Below, piece after piece: positions 1-9,942 of a stretch of 64,000 nt of DNA. Every line of letters begins with the position of its first letter. The stretch's first letter is position 1. The translations under genes and the position numbers were made by a program. The stretch is from Nageia nagi. Taxonomy: Eukaryota; Pinophyta. A model generated the notes under the pieces. It was not told the origin of the DNA and ran no database searches. It saw only the letters and a list, made by a program, of their open reading frames with translations. The stretch spans positions 197,284,001-197,348,000 of the forward strand of contig JBITNC010000001.1 of assembly GCA_050084985.1 (NCBI GenBank), read 5' to 3'.

Positions 1-777
1 TTCTATTTAGTTGTATTTTTCAGTGTGTAGAAGGATTCAAAGCACTATCATCACAAATCATTTATTATTCTTCTTTTTAATTGTTTTTTTCATTTTTCAT
101 GGTGCAAAATAATTTTGTAGTAAAATTTTTTTTAATACAATCTTCAATCATTTAGAAGAACCAATGATGTGTTTTGAATAAAATTATTTTGAATCTTGTG
201 AATATCAACCATCCTAGTATCAAGATTAATTTTAAATTAAAACTATTGACAACTTCAACAAATTTTCTATCTGTGACACCATAACTTTGTAGATCGATTC
301 CTATATCATAGGAAACTGAATATTTAAGTGCTCTAAATGGTATTTATTTGATAAAAACTATTGAGTTTCTCTATGTACTTTTTGAAAGTAGAGAATGAGA
401 AATGTTATCCATGAAATTATTATGAAATCTTAGTATTAAAAGCTTCCATGTAGATAGGACTTATGCAACAACTAATAAATCTATGTTCAATGAATATTTA
501 ACATCAAAAATGCAAATAAGAGTTGATTCCAAAGAAATAGTGGAGTCAAATTAGTAAATAATACTCTTTATAGATCTAATATAAATCTAGAGTTGAAAGT
601 TTAAAGATAATGTCATAAATTTTATTAAATAAATTCATTGTGCAATAAGTTAAAAGTATAATTCTTTGTGATTGTAAATTTGCTATCTATATAAAATTTA
701 ATATAGATATTGATTTGTTATTTGATTGGTTAATAATGGATTACACTCCTATGTAATATTATTAATGGATTTATCAA
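1..777. other. Unidentified AT-rich sequence
   Basis: No convincing open frame, repeat or RNA gene seen. It ends where homology to the copia 3' LTR begins at about 778. The LTR's expected first 65 bases or so are absent here, so the element end has been replaced or deleted. Confidence 0.5.
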
Positions 778-1001
778 TAGTTTGTTGTGGTGATAACCAC
801 TTTCTTGTCATTTTGTGCATTTTACCTTGATGCATGGTTGGTATGCTATTGTACATTAGTTTGTATTTGCCCTATTTATTTGGGCTCCATTCTCATTCCG
901 TAGTGAATTCAGTTTGAGGATTTCAACTTCTCTCTCATTCTTGTGGTGCTCTTGCATTTCATTTTTCTGGGTGTGATTTGCTCTCCTTGCAAATCTTCAC
1001 A
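778..1001 (+). repeat. Copia 5' LTR, 5'-truncated
   Basis: Matches the 3' LTR from TAGTTTGTTGTGG to the terminal TTCACA. It has a 4-base insertion near 804 relative to the other copy and a handful of substitutions. The stretch corresponding to the first 60-70 bases of the 3' LTR (starting TGTTAGAGTG) is missing. Confidence 0.88.
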
Positions 1002-1013
1002 TGGTATTAGAGT
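1002..1013 (+). promoter_or_regulatory. Copia primer-binding site (initiator Met tRNA type)
   Basis: TGGTATTAGAGT starts directly after the LTR's terminal CA. It resembles TGGTATCAGAGC, the complement of the 3' end of plant initiator methionine tRNA used to prime minus-strand synthesis. Confidence 0.85.
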
Positions 1014-2132
1014 TTCTTAGATTTTTGCAAGCAACTAGACTCATTGTGAAGCTCTCTCAGATTTGGTTCTTCTCGTGGGTGTCTTGTGCTCTCCTCCTCA
1101 CGAGTTTGTGGATGTTGGTGTGATTGTTTTTAGGCCCCTTTGCTAGATGTAGCCCTCCTTTTGTGTGTTTTGTGATGAGAGAACATTGCCATTGGTTACC
1201 GCTCCTTATGCATTTTTGTGGTCTCGATCTGCTCCAACAGTCCTCCTGCTCATGATCTATCTTCACGTTGAGCACCTTTGCTTACGATCTGCACTTGTTT
1301 TGAGGCGTTACTAGTGGCATCTTAATCTGCAGTCCATTGCTGGACTCCCTCCTTGTAGCATCTCTTCAACTTGTCACTTCCAGCTTCTAGCTTGACGTCT
1401 CATCCATATCTAGCCCTGTGTGCTCTCTAGCTGCTCAAGATTGGGGTGCTTCTCCACTACGACTGAAGATCCCTCTCAACGTTGCTAGCCACCCAACTCT
1501 CTACAAATTTGCAATTCCATCTGCCAACATGGGAGCTCCTCTTCACCCTCAGAAGGTGCTCTCTCTCTCTCTCTCTCAGGCTTCTCTATCCTCAGGCCCT
1601 GTTGTCTCTTGGCCTCCACATCTGCTGGGTATGTTCCCTTTGCTTGATCCTAGATCGATGCCCTCCAGGATCCTTTCCTCTCCTCTACGTGGCCCATTCT
1701 GGTTTTTAGTGGGTGGCTCTACAAAATCCTTCGCCTTCGCTAAACCATTTGCATGTTTAAATAAAATTTTTGAAATAGCAATAGTTTTTTGAAATTAAAA
1801 AAAAATAAGTATTTATTTAATTTAAAAATTATATAAATACTTTATTCTTTCTATAGTTTTGGGGGGCTATTTAATTAAAATTCGAGGCAATCACATTTAA
1901 TTGTGTAACTTGGGCAAATGGACTCCGTTTTGGGGTGTCATTTTTTGCATTGTAAAGCTGGGATTGAGACCTTTTAAGCCATTTGCATTATAAGCCTTGA
2001 CAGTAAGTTTCTTGGGGGGGAGGGGGGGTCATTTGAAAGTGAATAAAATTTGGGTGGGGTATTCTTGTGTTGGGTGCTGATTTTTTGCACCTCCCTTGTT
2101 GCTTGGTTCTTTGGTTTGTTTGTTGTTTTTAG
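1014..2132 (+). other. Copia untranslated leader
   Basis: About 1.1 kb between primer site and gag. An open frame of 124 codons at 1418-1792 shows no retroelement motif and is probably chance. A (CT)n microsatellite lies at 1559-1577, and a G-run (seven Gs, A, seven Gs) at 2014-2028. Confidence 0.6.
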
Positions 2133-2595
2133 ATGGAGCATTCATCATTTAAAATTGAACATTTGGGCTAATAAAAGCAAATTTTAGTGAGAGTTTGTGG
2201 TTTCATTTTGATAGCATAACCACACCACATGAAGCATGGGATAAATTAGAGTCTTTGTTTGGTAAAGTTGACACAATGAGGGCCATGCAAATTGATGTTC
2301 AACTTACTGCTTTGTCTCTTGATGACTATCCCACCATGGTTGATTATCTCAATAAATTTAAGGAGTTGTACTCACAATTGTTGGGTAGTGGTAAAAAGAA
2401 GAAAGAGGATGAATGCATTTATTTGATTCTATCAAAATTGAAGGGTCCATTTCATGTATTTTCTTCTACATTTCTCTCTACAAAGGATGCTATGGGTGAC
2501 AAATTCACAATGCCTAAGAAGAATTTTGTGAGCATCTTTCAAGGGAAGAGACTAAAATTTCAACTCTTGAGGCATCTTCATCTTCTAAGGCATTG
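2133..2595 (+). pseudogene. gag: Copia gag, N-terminal part, internally deleted
   Basis: A start at 2133 opens MEHSSFKIEHLG, the typical copia gag opening, but soon meets stops and appears shortened. From 2195 a clean frame resumes with WFHFDSITTPHEAWDKLESL, then YPTMVDYLNKFKELYSQL and CIYLILSKLKGPF. These match the copia gag (UBN2-type) core that packages the element RNA. The frame ends at a stop just before the zinc-knuckle segment, which starts in another frame at 2593, so at least one frameshift separates the two halves of gag. Confidence 0.8.
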
Positions 2596-3063
2596 ACAAC
2601 ATCTAAAGGTAAAGGCAAGCCCAAGCCTAAGCCTAAGACCACTACACCACAGCTAGCTCCAAAAGCCCCTGACTCTAAATCCACTCTAGAAAAAGAGAAG
2701 CTTACTTGTTCTTATTGTGGGAAGCTTGGACATGTCATTGAAAAATGTTATAAAAAGATGAAAGATGATAAAAAGAAGCAAAAATTTGAATCTTCTCCTA
2801 TATTAGGCAAGGCTTTGAATGCTCTTGGTAAGGGACATTCTATTTCAGAGAGTTGGGTTATGGATTTAGGTGCCTCTCATCACATGACTCCATCCAAGGA
2901 GTCTTTTCCATCTCTTTGTTCTACTTCCACTTCTAGTATTAAGGTTGGTGATTCCTCTCACATTTCTATGAAGGGAAAAGGGGACATTCCTGTTTCAGGT
3001 GGTCACATCCTTGATGTGCTTTTGGTTCTTGATCTTTCTTCCAACCTTCTTTCTGTATATTAG
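2593..3063 (+). pseudogene. Copia gag zinc knuckle and aspartic protease
   Basis: A lysine/proline-rich linker is followed by a CCHC knuckle, CSYCGKLGHVIEKC, the nucleic-acid-binding motif of gag. Then comes the protease start WVMDLGASHHMT. In active copia elements the catalytic triplet is DSG; here it is DLG, so the active site is altered. GGHILDVLLVLDLSSNLLSV is the usual end of the protease, and a premature TAG follows at 3061-3063 where the family continues into the pre-integrase region. Confidence 0.85.
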
Positions 3064-4444
3064 ATTTGTAATACTGGTGGTGGGAGGATTGTTTTATTCA
3101 CACCCAATGATTTTGAGATTCGTAGTTTGCAGGATCCACAATCACTTTTTGCACGAGGTGATGTTGATCATTCCTTGAGGCTATATAAGTTTAAGGGCTT
3201 TGATGATGTTGATTTAGGTACTAGGTTGGTTTCCCATGCAGATTCTATGAGTAGACTTTGGCATGAGAGGTTTGGACACCTCAACTATATATATTTGTAG
3301 GAGTTGCATTCTCATGATATGGTCACTGGCTTGCCTAAGGTGTCTTGTTTTGATGGTGTTTTCCCTGGTTGTGCCCTTGGGAAACAACATCAAGATCCTT
3401 TTCCTAAAGGTAAAGCTAATCATGTATCTTCTCTCTTAGAGTTGGTGCATAGTGACTTGATGATCTTTCCACACCCATCCTTCATTGGAGCTTGGTATGC
3501 ACTAACTTTCATTGATGATTTCTCAAGATGTACTTGGGTGTATTTTCTCAAGTACAAAAGTGATGTCTTTGCTCATTTCAAATTCTTCAAGGCCTAGGTC
3601 GAGAATCATTGCTCATTTCAATTTCTTCAAGGCTTAGGTTGAGAATCAGTCTTCCAGTTGCATCAAGAAGCTTCACATAGATAATGGAGGGGAGTACTTT
3701 AGCACAAAGTTTTAAGATTTCCTTGAGAAGCATGATATAATTCATCAGCATTCAGTTCCTCACACTCCGCAGCAGAATGGAGTTGCAGAAAGGAAGAACA
3801 AAACACTGAAGGAGAGGGCTAGTTGTATGATGCATTCTCGAGACTTGCCTCCTATCTTTTGGGCTGAGACAATTAATTGTGCAAACTACATTCAGAATTG
3901 CACTCCTCATTGGGCACTTGATCATATGACTCCTGAAGAGGCTTGGAGTGGAACCAAGCCTGATGTGTCACGCTTTAGAGTGTCTGGTAATCATGCTTGG
4001 GCTTTCATTTTGAAGACCAAGCGTAATGCCTTGGAAAAGAAGAGCAAGCCTCTTATCTTTGTCGGCTATATTGAGGATATGAAGGTGTATCGGCTGATTG
4101 ATCTTGATGCTCATGATCTTTTCTTCCACACTCATGTTCAGTTCGATGAATGCCTTCCTAATTCTCCCTCTTCATCTCCTTCCTCGGTCTTACTTGAATC
4201 CTATGACACATCTTTTGAGATCTTCCATGGGGAGGATATTCCTGAGGTTGTTGCCCCCACACCAGCTATTGATCCTCCACCACCTGCAATTGGTGCTACT
4301 CCTCCTATTAATGTTGCATCTTCTTCCACTACTGGTAGTCGCATGCCCAAATGGGCTTGCTCTACACTTGAGGATGTAACACCCTTCATCAAGGATCTTC
4401 CTCTTTCCTGTTGCTATTCCACTGATTCTAGTCTTGTTAGTTAG
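3064..4444 (+). pseudogene. Copia integrase, disrupted
   Basis: Integrase inserts the cDNA into the genome. The zinc-binding pre-integrase motif appears as LWHERFGHLNY with CFDGVFPGC, interrupted by a TAG at about 3298-3300. The core follows: VHSDLM and FIDDFSRCTWVYF (first Asp), LHIDNGGEYF (second Asp) and PQQNGVAERKN (Glu), so the DDE triad is recognisable. A 40-bp tandem duplication at 3571-3650 breaks the frame between the first and second Asp. A clean frame from 3827 gives the C-terminal part, including FWAETINCANYI and KPLIFVGYIEDMKVYRL, and ends at 4442-4444. Confidence 0.88.
3571..3650 (+). repeat. 40-bp tandem duplication inside integrase
   Basis: Two adjacent 40-base units start at 3571 and 3611, both opening GCTCATTTCA. 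They differ at a few sites. 40 is not a multiple of 3, so the duplication itself shifts the integrase frame. Confidence 0.85.
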
Positions 4445-5987
4445 GCACAGTCAGGTGATCCACAAACTTTTTCAGAGTCTCATTGTATACCGAAGTGGGA
4501 TGATGCCATGGCGGCTAAGTATTCTTCCTTGCTGAAGAATAATACTTGGGAGCTTGTTTCTCTTCCCCATGGGAGGAAGTTGGTTCGATGTAAATGGTTT
4601 ACTGAACCAAGTATGCAATTGATGGTTCCTTTGACAAGTATAAGGTTTGTCTTGTTGCCAAGGGGTTCTCACAGGTTGAAGGGATTTATTACTCTCAGGC
4701 CTTTGCTCTTGTGGCCAAGATGGATTCAGTTCACCTTGTACTTGCTCTTGCTACTTCTCAAGGATGGTCAATTTTTCAAATGGATGTGAAGAGTGCTTTT
4801 CTGCATGGTGATTGGCATTTGGAGATCTATATGGAGCAGCCGACCAATTTTATTCAGGATTCTTCACTTGTTTGTAGGCTTAATAGATCTCTCTATGACC
4901 TCAAACAAGCTCCTTGGGCATGGTATGAGAAGATGGATTCTTTTCTCCTCTTCATTGATTTTGTACAGTGTTCCTCTGACCTTACAGTCTATATCTGGTG
5001 ACATGGAGTTGATACCACTATTTTGGTGTTGTATGTTGATGATCTTCTTCTCACCAGCACCTCCCTCTCTCACATTCAAACAGTTCAACAGGCTCTCTTT
5101 GAGAGATTTGAGATGGCAGATCTTTGACTTGCCCACTACTTTCTTGGTTTTCAGGTGGCACAAACAGATTGAGGGATTTCCATTTTTCAACAAAAGTATG
5201 CCTTGGATCTTCTTCAACAGTTTAGGATGGTAGATTGCAATCCTTCTCTAACACCTTTTCAGAGTGGAGTGACTTTGACTTCCTCTTGCACTTCACCGTT
5301 GTGTGATGCTACTTTGTATCGTCAGTTGGTTGGGAGTCTTCTATATCTCACCCATACTCGACCAAATATTTCATATGTTGTTGGGCTTGTTTCTTGATTT
5401 GCACAGACCCCTCATGAGTCTCATTGGAAGGCAACCAAGAAGATTCTTCAATATGTGAGGGGCACTACCCACTTTGGTTTGCATTACACGAGAAGTGATC
5501 CAATGTTGTGTGGATATATAGATTCTGATTGGGCAGGTTCTTCTGATGATCATCGTTCCACTTCTGTCTATGTCTTTTGTCTTTGTACTTCTCTTATCTC
5601 TTGGTCGTGCAAGAAGCATTAGGCTATTGCATTATCATCGAATGAGGTAAGTATAAAGCAGCTATTTATGTGAGTTAGGAGGCACTTTGGCTTCAGTAGT
5701 TATTGGAGGAGTTTGGCTACCCCCAGTATTAGACCATAGTTCTTTGGTGTGATAATCAGAGCGCGATTCACATTTTGCGCAATCCTGTTGAGCATCAGTG
5801 CACCAAACATATTGAGGGCCTCATTCATTTCATCCAATAGCATATTTAGGATCACATTCTCAGCTTGGAGTACATTTCTACAGAGCACCAGACCGTGAAC
5901 ATCTTCACTAAATCCTTTGCATTGCCTTGTTTCCTTGAGTTGCATGGCTTGCTTGCGGTGAAGGAAGTTGTCCTTAGGGGATGTTGA
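4445..5987 (+). pseudogene. Copia reverse transcriptase and RNase H, frameshifted
   Basis: This region copied the RNA into DNA and removed the RNA strand. The N-terminal RT motif WDDAMAAKYSSLLKNNTWEL is at about 4498. After a frameshift near 4600 the body reads FQMDVKSAFLHGDWHLEIYM and LNRSLYDLKQAPWAWYEKM. The catalytic box LYVDDLLL (about 5030-5050) is intact. Then follow YRQLVGSLLYLTHTRPNISY and the RNase H segment CGYIDSDWAGSSDDHRST, with LWCDNQSAIHILRNPVEHQC and TKHIEGLIHFIQ. Stops at 4999-5001, about 5395 and about 5620, plus frameshifts, make it inactive. Confidence 0.88.
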
Positions 5988-6163
5988 TGAGGACATCTTC
6001 CTCTCCATTCCCCCTCTTATATTGTGAGATGGTTTTTTCCCCATGTGGTTTTTTCATCATCTTTCAGTAGATTCTTTGCACATATTGTACATGAGTACCT
6101 GATCATGCCTTGTTGTTGGGACTCATTTTTGTGGATATACGACCTTTATCTTCTTGTTCACTT

Positions 6164-6171
6164 AAGAGGGG
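6164..6171 (+). promoter_or_regulatory. Copia polypurine tract
   Basis: AAGAGGGG directly before the 3' LTR start (TGTTAGAG), the expected plus-strand primer position. Confidence 0.8.
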
Positions 6172-6455
6172 TGTTAGAGTGTTAAGTTCACTTAGGAGTA
6201 TTTTTATTTATTTCCTAGGTTTTCTATTCTCTAGCTAGTTTGTTGTGGTGATAACCACTTGTCATTTTGTGCATTTTACCTTCATGCATGGTTGGCATGC
6301 TATTGTACATTAGTTTGTATTTGCCCTATTTATTTGGGCTCCATTCTCATTCTGTAGTGAATTTAGTTTGAGGATTTCAACTTCTCTCTCATTCTTATGG
6401 TGCTCTTGCATTTCTTTTTTCTGGGTGTGATTTGCTCTCCTTGCAAATCTTCACA
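6172..6455 (+). repeat. Copia 3' LTR, complete
   Basis: 284 bases from TGTTAGAG to TTCACA, with the TG...CA ends expected of LTRs. It matches the truncated 5' copy at 778-1001. Confidence 0.9.
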
Positions 6456-7186
6456 ATTTTAGTTAGCAATATTATACATATTTTTAGGTAATATGATCAT
6501 AATTGAATTCAAGATAATCATAGGTTGAAAGCCCATATTATTATGATATTTGCAAGTAATTTTGTAGAACTTCTTTGTTGGATCTCTCTCTGGATGAATT
6601 CCAAGCTCTTCTACAATAAATTGGAGCTCGACGGAAAAAATAAGTGAAAAATGAAAATGCAAACTAGAATCAAATCAACATTTAGGGTTTTTGTAGGCAT
6701 CAACATCTCTTCGAGAGCAGTAGAATATGTTAGTGAATCACCAAGAACATAGGAATAATTAAGTCTTGTGACTATTAATAATTCTTAGAATGAGCTTTAG
6801 TAGGGATGGAATGTTGAGTTGTCCAAGCTAGCAAAAGAAAATCAAATGACCATAGGACAAAAAAAAGCCCAAGTAAAGAAATGAAAAATATCTTGGCCAT
6901 CCATAGAAAAGTATTCAAAAAACAAGTTTGCCAACTTGGTAACTCCTCTACAAGTTCACCCATATGCCTATCTTGAGTTAGCATTGGGATACAACCCCAA
7001 AAAAAGGCAAAGCTTAGGCTTATCTTCCAAAATTATCAAAATACTATGTGACCAAAAGATAAAGCATGGAAATCAACCAAAAGCTGCAAGTTCAAATAAA
7101 ACCTAATCTCATTCAAGTACACTTGCATACTAGAAGCTACCTTTGATGAAAATGATATCATTAGCCAAAGAAGCTTGGTGTGTTGG
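6456..7186. other. Unidentified spacer, insertion target of E1
   Basis: No recognisable gene or element end. Its last five bases, GTTGG, pair with ATTGG at 12715-12719 as the E1 target duplication, so this stretch and the sequence from 12715 were once continuous. Confidence 0.5.
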
Positions 7187-8367
7187 TGTAAAGATCCAAT
7201 TATAATCTCAAGTGCAATTTAGCAAATTCAATCAAACAAACCTTAACGTCTGGTCTAGGGCATCCAGAAAATGCATAGACAACACTACAATGCCAACGTC
7301 TAGCCCAAACTAGTAGGTAGCAATACATAACAATAGAAAATGCCAACATATGGCTCAAACAATCGCATACATGCAAAGGTAATTGAATGTTGCAAACATG
7401 AGCAAGTACACAATGTGAAATGGAGATCGAATGCCCCAATGGTTGTATAATGATATGAACTGAATAACAATACAATACCAAGCTCCTAGAACTAGATGTT
7501 GGCCTCAAAGGATCCAACTAGGGCACAACAATGTTCTCATGCTGGATGGATGGATGGGATAAGCTTGCTCCCTCAGAACTCGAATCCTCTTCATTGAAGG
7601 AGCCCTCCTTTGATCTTGGAAACCATTGAAGGTAGAACCACAACCTCAGAATACCACCAGATGGGAAAGGGTGCTACATTAGTGTCGTAGACTAACAAGA
7701 TCCCTTAGCTTGTTAATCCTCTTAAATGCTGCACCTAGGGGTTTGCTTAGCATCGCTAAGACTTCTTATCCTATGAATGATATAAAATGTAATAATAATC
7801 AAGCATATCCAACTATGAGGCTCCAATGCCTTTTTATACACTCAACTTGATCTAGATATCACCTAGGAGTCATCACCCTACTCCTTAATTCCAATGATAA
7901 CCTCCTGGGGGCCTAGAATGCCTAACATGGGTGCCTAGGGGTTAGGTATGCCCAATGTGGGTACCCAAGAGCCATAAATGCCAACATGGGGGTTTAGGAG
8001 TGCCATGCATGCCCAACATGGGTGTGGGTATCATGTGTGGGTTCTAGGTGTCATCATGGGCCAACATGGGGGTATAAGAGTCTCCCTAGGGTTGGCGCAT
8101 ATATACAAGTGCTCATCCATCCATCTAAGTGCTAAATAAATCTTGGGATTCTCACAATCATGATCGAAATCTCTAAGTACAATTAAACACCTAATCTATG
8201 CTTGGGAGGGAGACATCCCACTTGGGTCTCACAATGGGGTCCATTGACCCATTAGGTCTTCTATCCCAAGTCCTAACTTAAAGCATAATAACAATAATGA
8301 AATATAATACAAAGGGCAATTCATAGAATTCCATATTTAAATACAATAATACAAGGGAAATTTCACA
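7187..8367 (-). repeat. E1 3' LTR
   Basis: On the plus strand it runs from TGTAAAGATCC to TTTCACA. It aligns over its whole length with 11510-12714. It contains a degenerate run of about 30-35-bp units around TGCCCAACATGGG (7905-8095) and the shared motif GGGAGACATCCCAC near 8204-8225. Confidence 0.9.
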
Positions 8368-8382
8368 AAGCCTCCCTCTCGA
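8368..8382 (-). promoter_or_regulatory. E1 polypurine tract
   Basis: The complement reads GAGAGGGAGGCTT immediately upstream of the 3' LTR in element orientation. E4 has AAGAGGGTAGGCTT at the matching place. Confidence 0.75.
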
Positions 8383-8690
8383 ATTGCTTGCCCTCAAGCA
8401 ATGGTGGAAGATTGCAACATATTATCCTCCAAGAATCCTTGAATCATGTAAGTTGCAATCTGCTATGGTGGAATACAACTTCAATATGCTTTCTCCATGA
8501 TGGAAGTTTGGTATGAATTGCTGAATTTGTGTTACCATGCATTAATAATGCATGCAAAAACTTTGATATGCTGCAACTATCACATCTCTTCAATTGTTTG
8601 ATGATTGTCCTCAAAAAGTAGAGGAGTGTAAGGAAGCCTCTAGAAGAATGTACCTGCAAGAACCTCAAGTAAATCATAGGTAATTGAAAA
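8383..8690 (-). pseudogene. E1 C-terminal segment of the polyprotein, shared with E4
   Basis: Part of a minus-strand frame (8444-8809) containing ISKFLHALLMH and, after a gap of about 18 residues, IEVVFHHSRLQLT. E4 has ISKFLHAVLTH and IEVAFHFSKLQLT at the matching place. The region runs to within a few bases of the polypurine tract. No known domain recognised. Similar residues in two elements with different decay suggest past selection on the protein. Function unknown; a nucleic-acid or particle role would be guesswork. Confidence 0.6.
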
Positions 8691-9372
8691 TAGATGGTGC
8701 TAGGTCTCCTTAAAGCCCAACGTGGAGTTTCAAACTCCCTTAATGGCCAGTGTGAAGCAAGAAACCTCCCCATCCTCCAACGTGGGGTACCAAGTTGCTC
8801 TTTGACCAACTGTTAAGTGCATATACCTTCCCAGGTCTAATGTGGGGAGCCAACACTCCCTTAATCTAGTTGTTGGGTCCCCAAGCATCTCCAGGCCAAA
8901 GATGGGGTGTCCCAAACTCTCCATGCTCACCATCATTCACATACATCCCTCAACCATCCATGTGAGGTGTGGCAGCCCTCCTCAGTCCAACGTGGGGTAA
9001 TAGAGCTCCTTTAGGCTCAATGTCCCATCCCTAACTTCACAATGCTCCATGTGGGGGTAGAAGCTCTCCCATGTCCAATGTCAAGTGGCATACCTCCCTG
9101 AAGCTCAATACCAGATGAAAAGCCTCCCTGAAGCCCAACGTGGTGGATTGAAGCTCCTCAAGGCTGCATGTAAGATCTACAGCCTCTTCAAGGTTCGATG
9201 TGAGGTGTCTAGCCTCTCCAAGATCTAGTGTGGTGAACAAGAGTTCCTTCAAACTCCACATCCCATGTCCAAGCTCCCTGATATACAATGTGGTGTATAA
9301 GAGCTCCTTGTTACTCTTCTCCTCATGCCATGGCCTCTTCATGTCCAACATGGCCCCATTTTTAGCTTCCTC
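8691..9372 (-). repeat. E1 decapeptide (30-bp) repeat array
   Basis: About 22 degenerate 30-bp units read on the minus strand as 10-residue repeats. Examples in order: NKELLYTTLY, LKELLFTTLD, LGEARHLTSN, LEEAVDLTCS, LEELQSTTLG, FREVCHLTLD and, lower down, MESLGHPIFG, LRECWLPTLD, QRATWYPTLE. The approximate consensus is (L/M)E-E-x-x-x-P/T-T-L-(D/G). Small indels shift the frame around 8937-9036 and below about 8745. The array occupies the place of reverse transcriptase, directly after the protease. Units differ from each other more than a recent expansion would allow. Confidence 0.8.
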
Positions 9373-9399
9373 CTTTTGGCACCACTCAATCACCTCCAT

Positions 9400-9790
9400 A
9401 TGCTTGTTATCTACCTATGGACAGTCATCCTGAATTCCTTATATTGTATGGGTCTTCCCATCAATCTCAAAACTCATAATGAGTTTTTGGTAGTTGGTGT
9501 GGATGTCACCCAACTCGAACAACCACTATAATCCCAAAATAATGTAAGGATGCCCCTTCAAGGGATAAACATAGAAATTCTCCCTTACAACATAGCTTTG
9601 CAACCTCACTCCAAATATCTCCACTATGTGGTCCACAAGTGTGAGTTTGCCATTAGCATTGAAAATTTTGAATCCTTCAAACCCTTTAGTTTTCAAGTTC
9701 TTTTTCAAAAAGCCCTCATCGATGAAGTTTTGAGATGCTCCTAGATCAATCAGGACCATCACAACCTATCCACCAGGTTGTCCCACCACG
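9400..9790 (-). pseudogene. E1 aspartic protease
   Basis: The minus-strand frame 9526-9762 begins MMVLIDLGASQNFIDEGF, matching the gypsy protease motif VLIDSGASHNFI with S replaced by L beside the catalytic Asp. It continues with NANGKLTLVDHIVEIFGVRL and GHPYIILGL. After a stop it goes on with WLFELGDIHTNYQKLIMSFE, the usual end of the gypsy protease and spacer. In autonomous gypsy elements reverse transcriptase follows here; in E1 the decapeptide array does. Confidence 0.85.
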
Positions 9791-9942
9791 TTCATTGTGA
9801 GGTACTTCTTCACTCAATGGAGTGAAGCAATCATACTGCCCAAAGTGCCTTCTACTCTCGGTGCCTCTTGATCTAACATATCCATGCCAAGATCCAGGTC
9901 TGAATCATCTAACTCCTTAGAAAATACCTCTGTGTAGTATAC

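Larger units (their letters stand above)
778..6455 (+). mobile_element. Ty1/copia LTR retrotransposon, nearly complete, inactive
   Basis: Two direct repeats (778-1001 and 6172-6455) flank a primer site, gag, protease, integrase, reverse transcriptase and RNase H in that order. Integrase before reverse transcriptase is the defining copia arrangement. A polypurine tract (6164-6171) directly precedes the 3' LTR. The shared parts of the LTRs show only about seven differences by eye, so the insertion is fairly young. Every coding region carries stops or frameshifts, and the 5' LTR lacks its first 60-70 bases. No target duplication can be checked because the left end is gone. Confidence 0.93.

Noticed and set aside
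1418-1792. 124-codon open frame in the copia leader
   Set aside because: No retroelement or other motif; composition follows the CT-rich leader and it overlaps another frame. Most likely chance.
7200-7517. Open frames within the E1 LTRs (also 11578-12107, 36231-36482)
   Set aside because: Present in both LTR copies only because the LTRs are homologous; frames differ in length and are interrupted, with no known motif.
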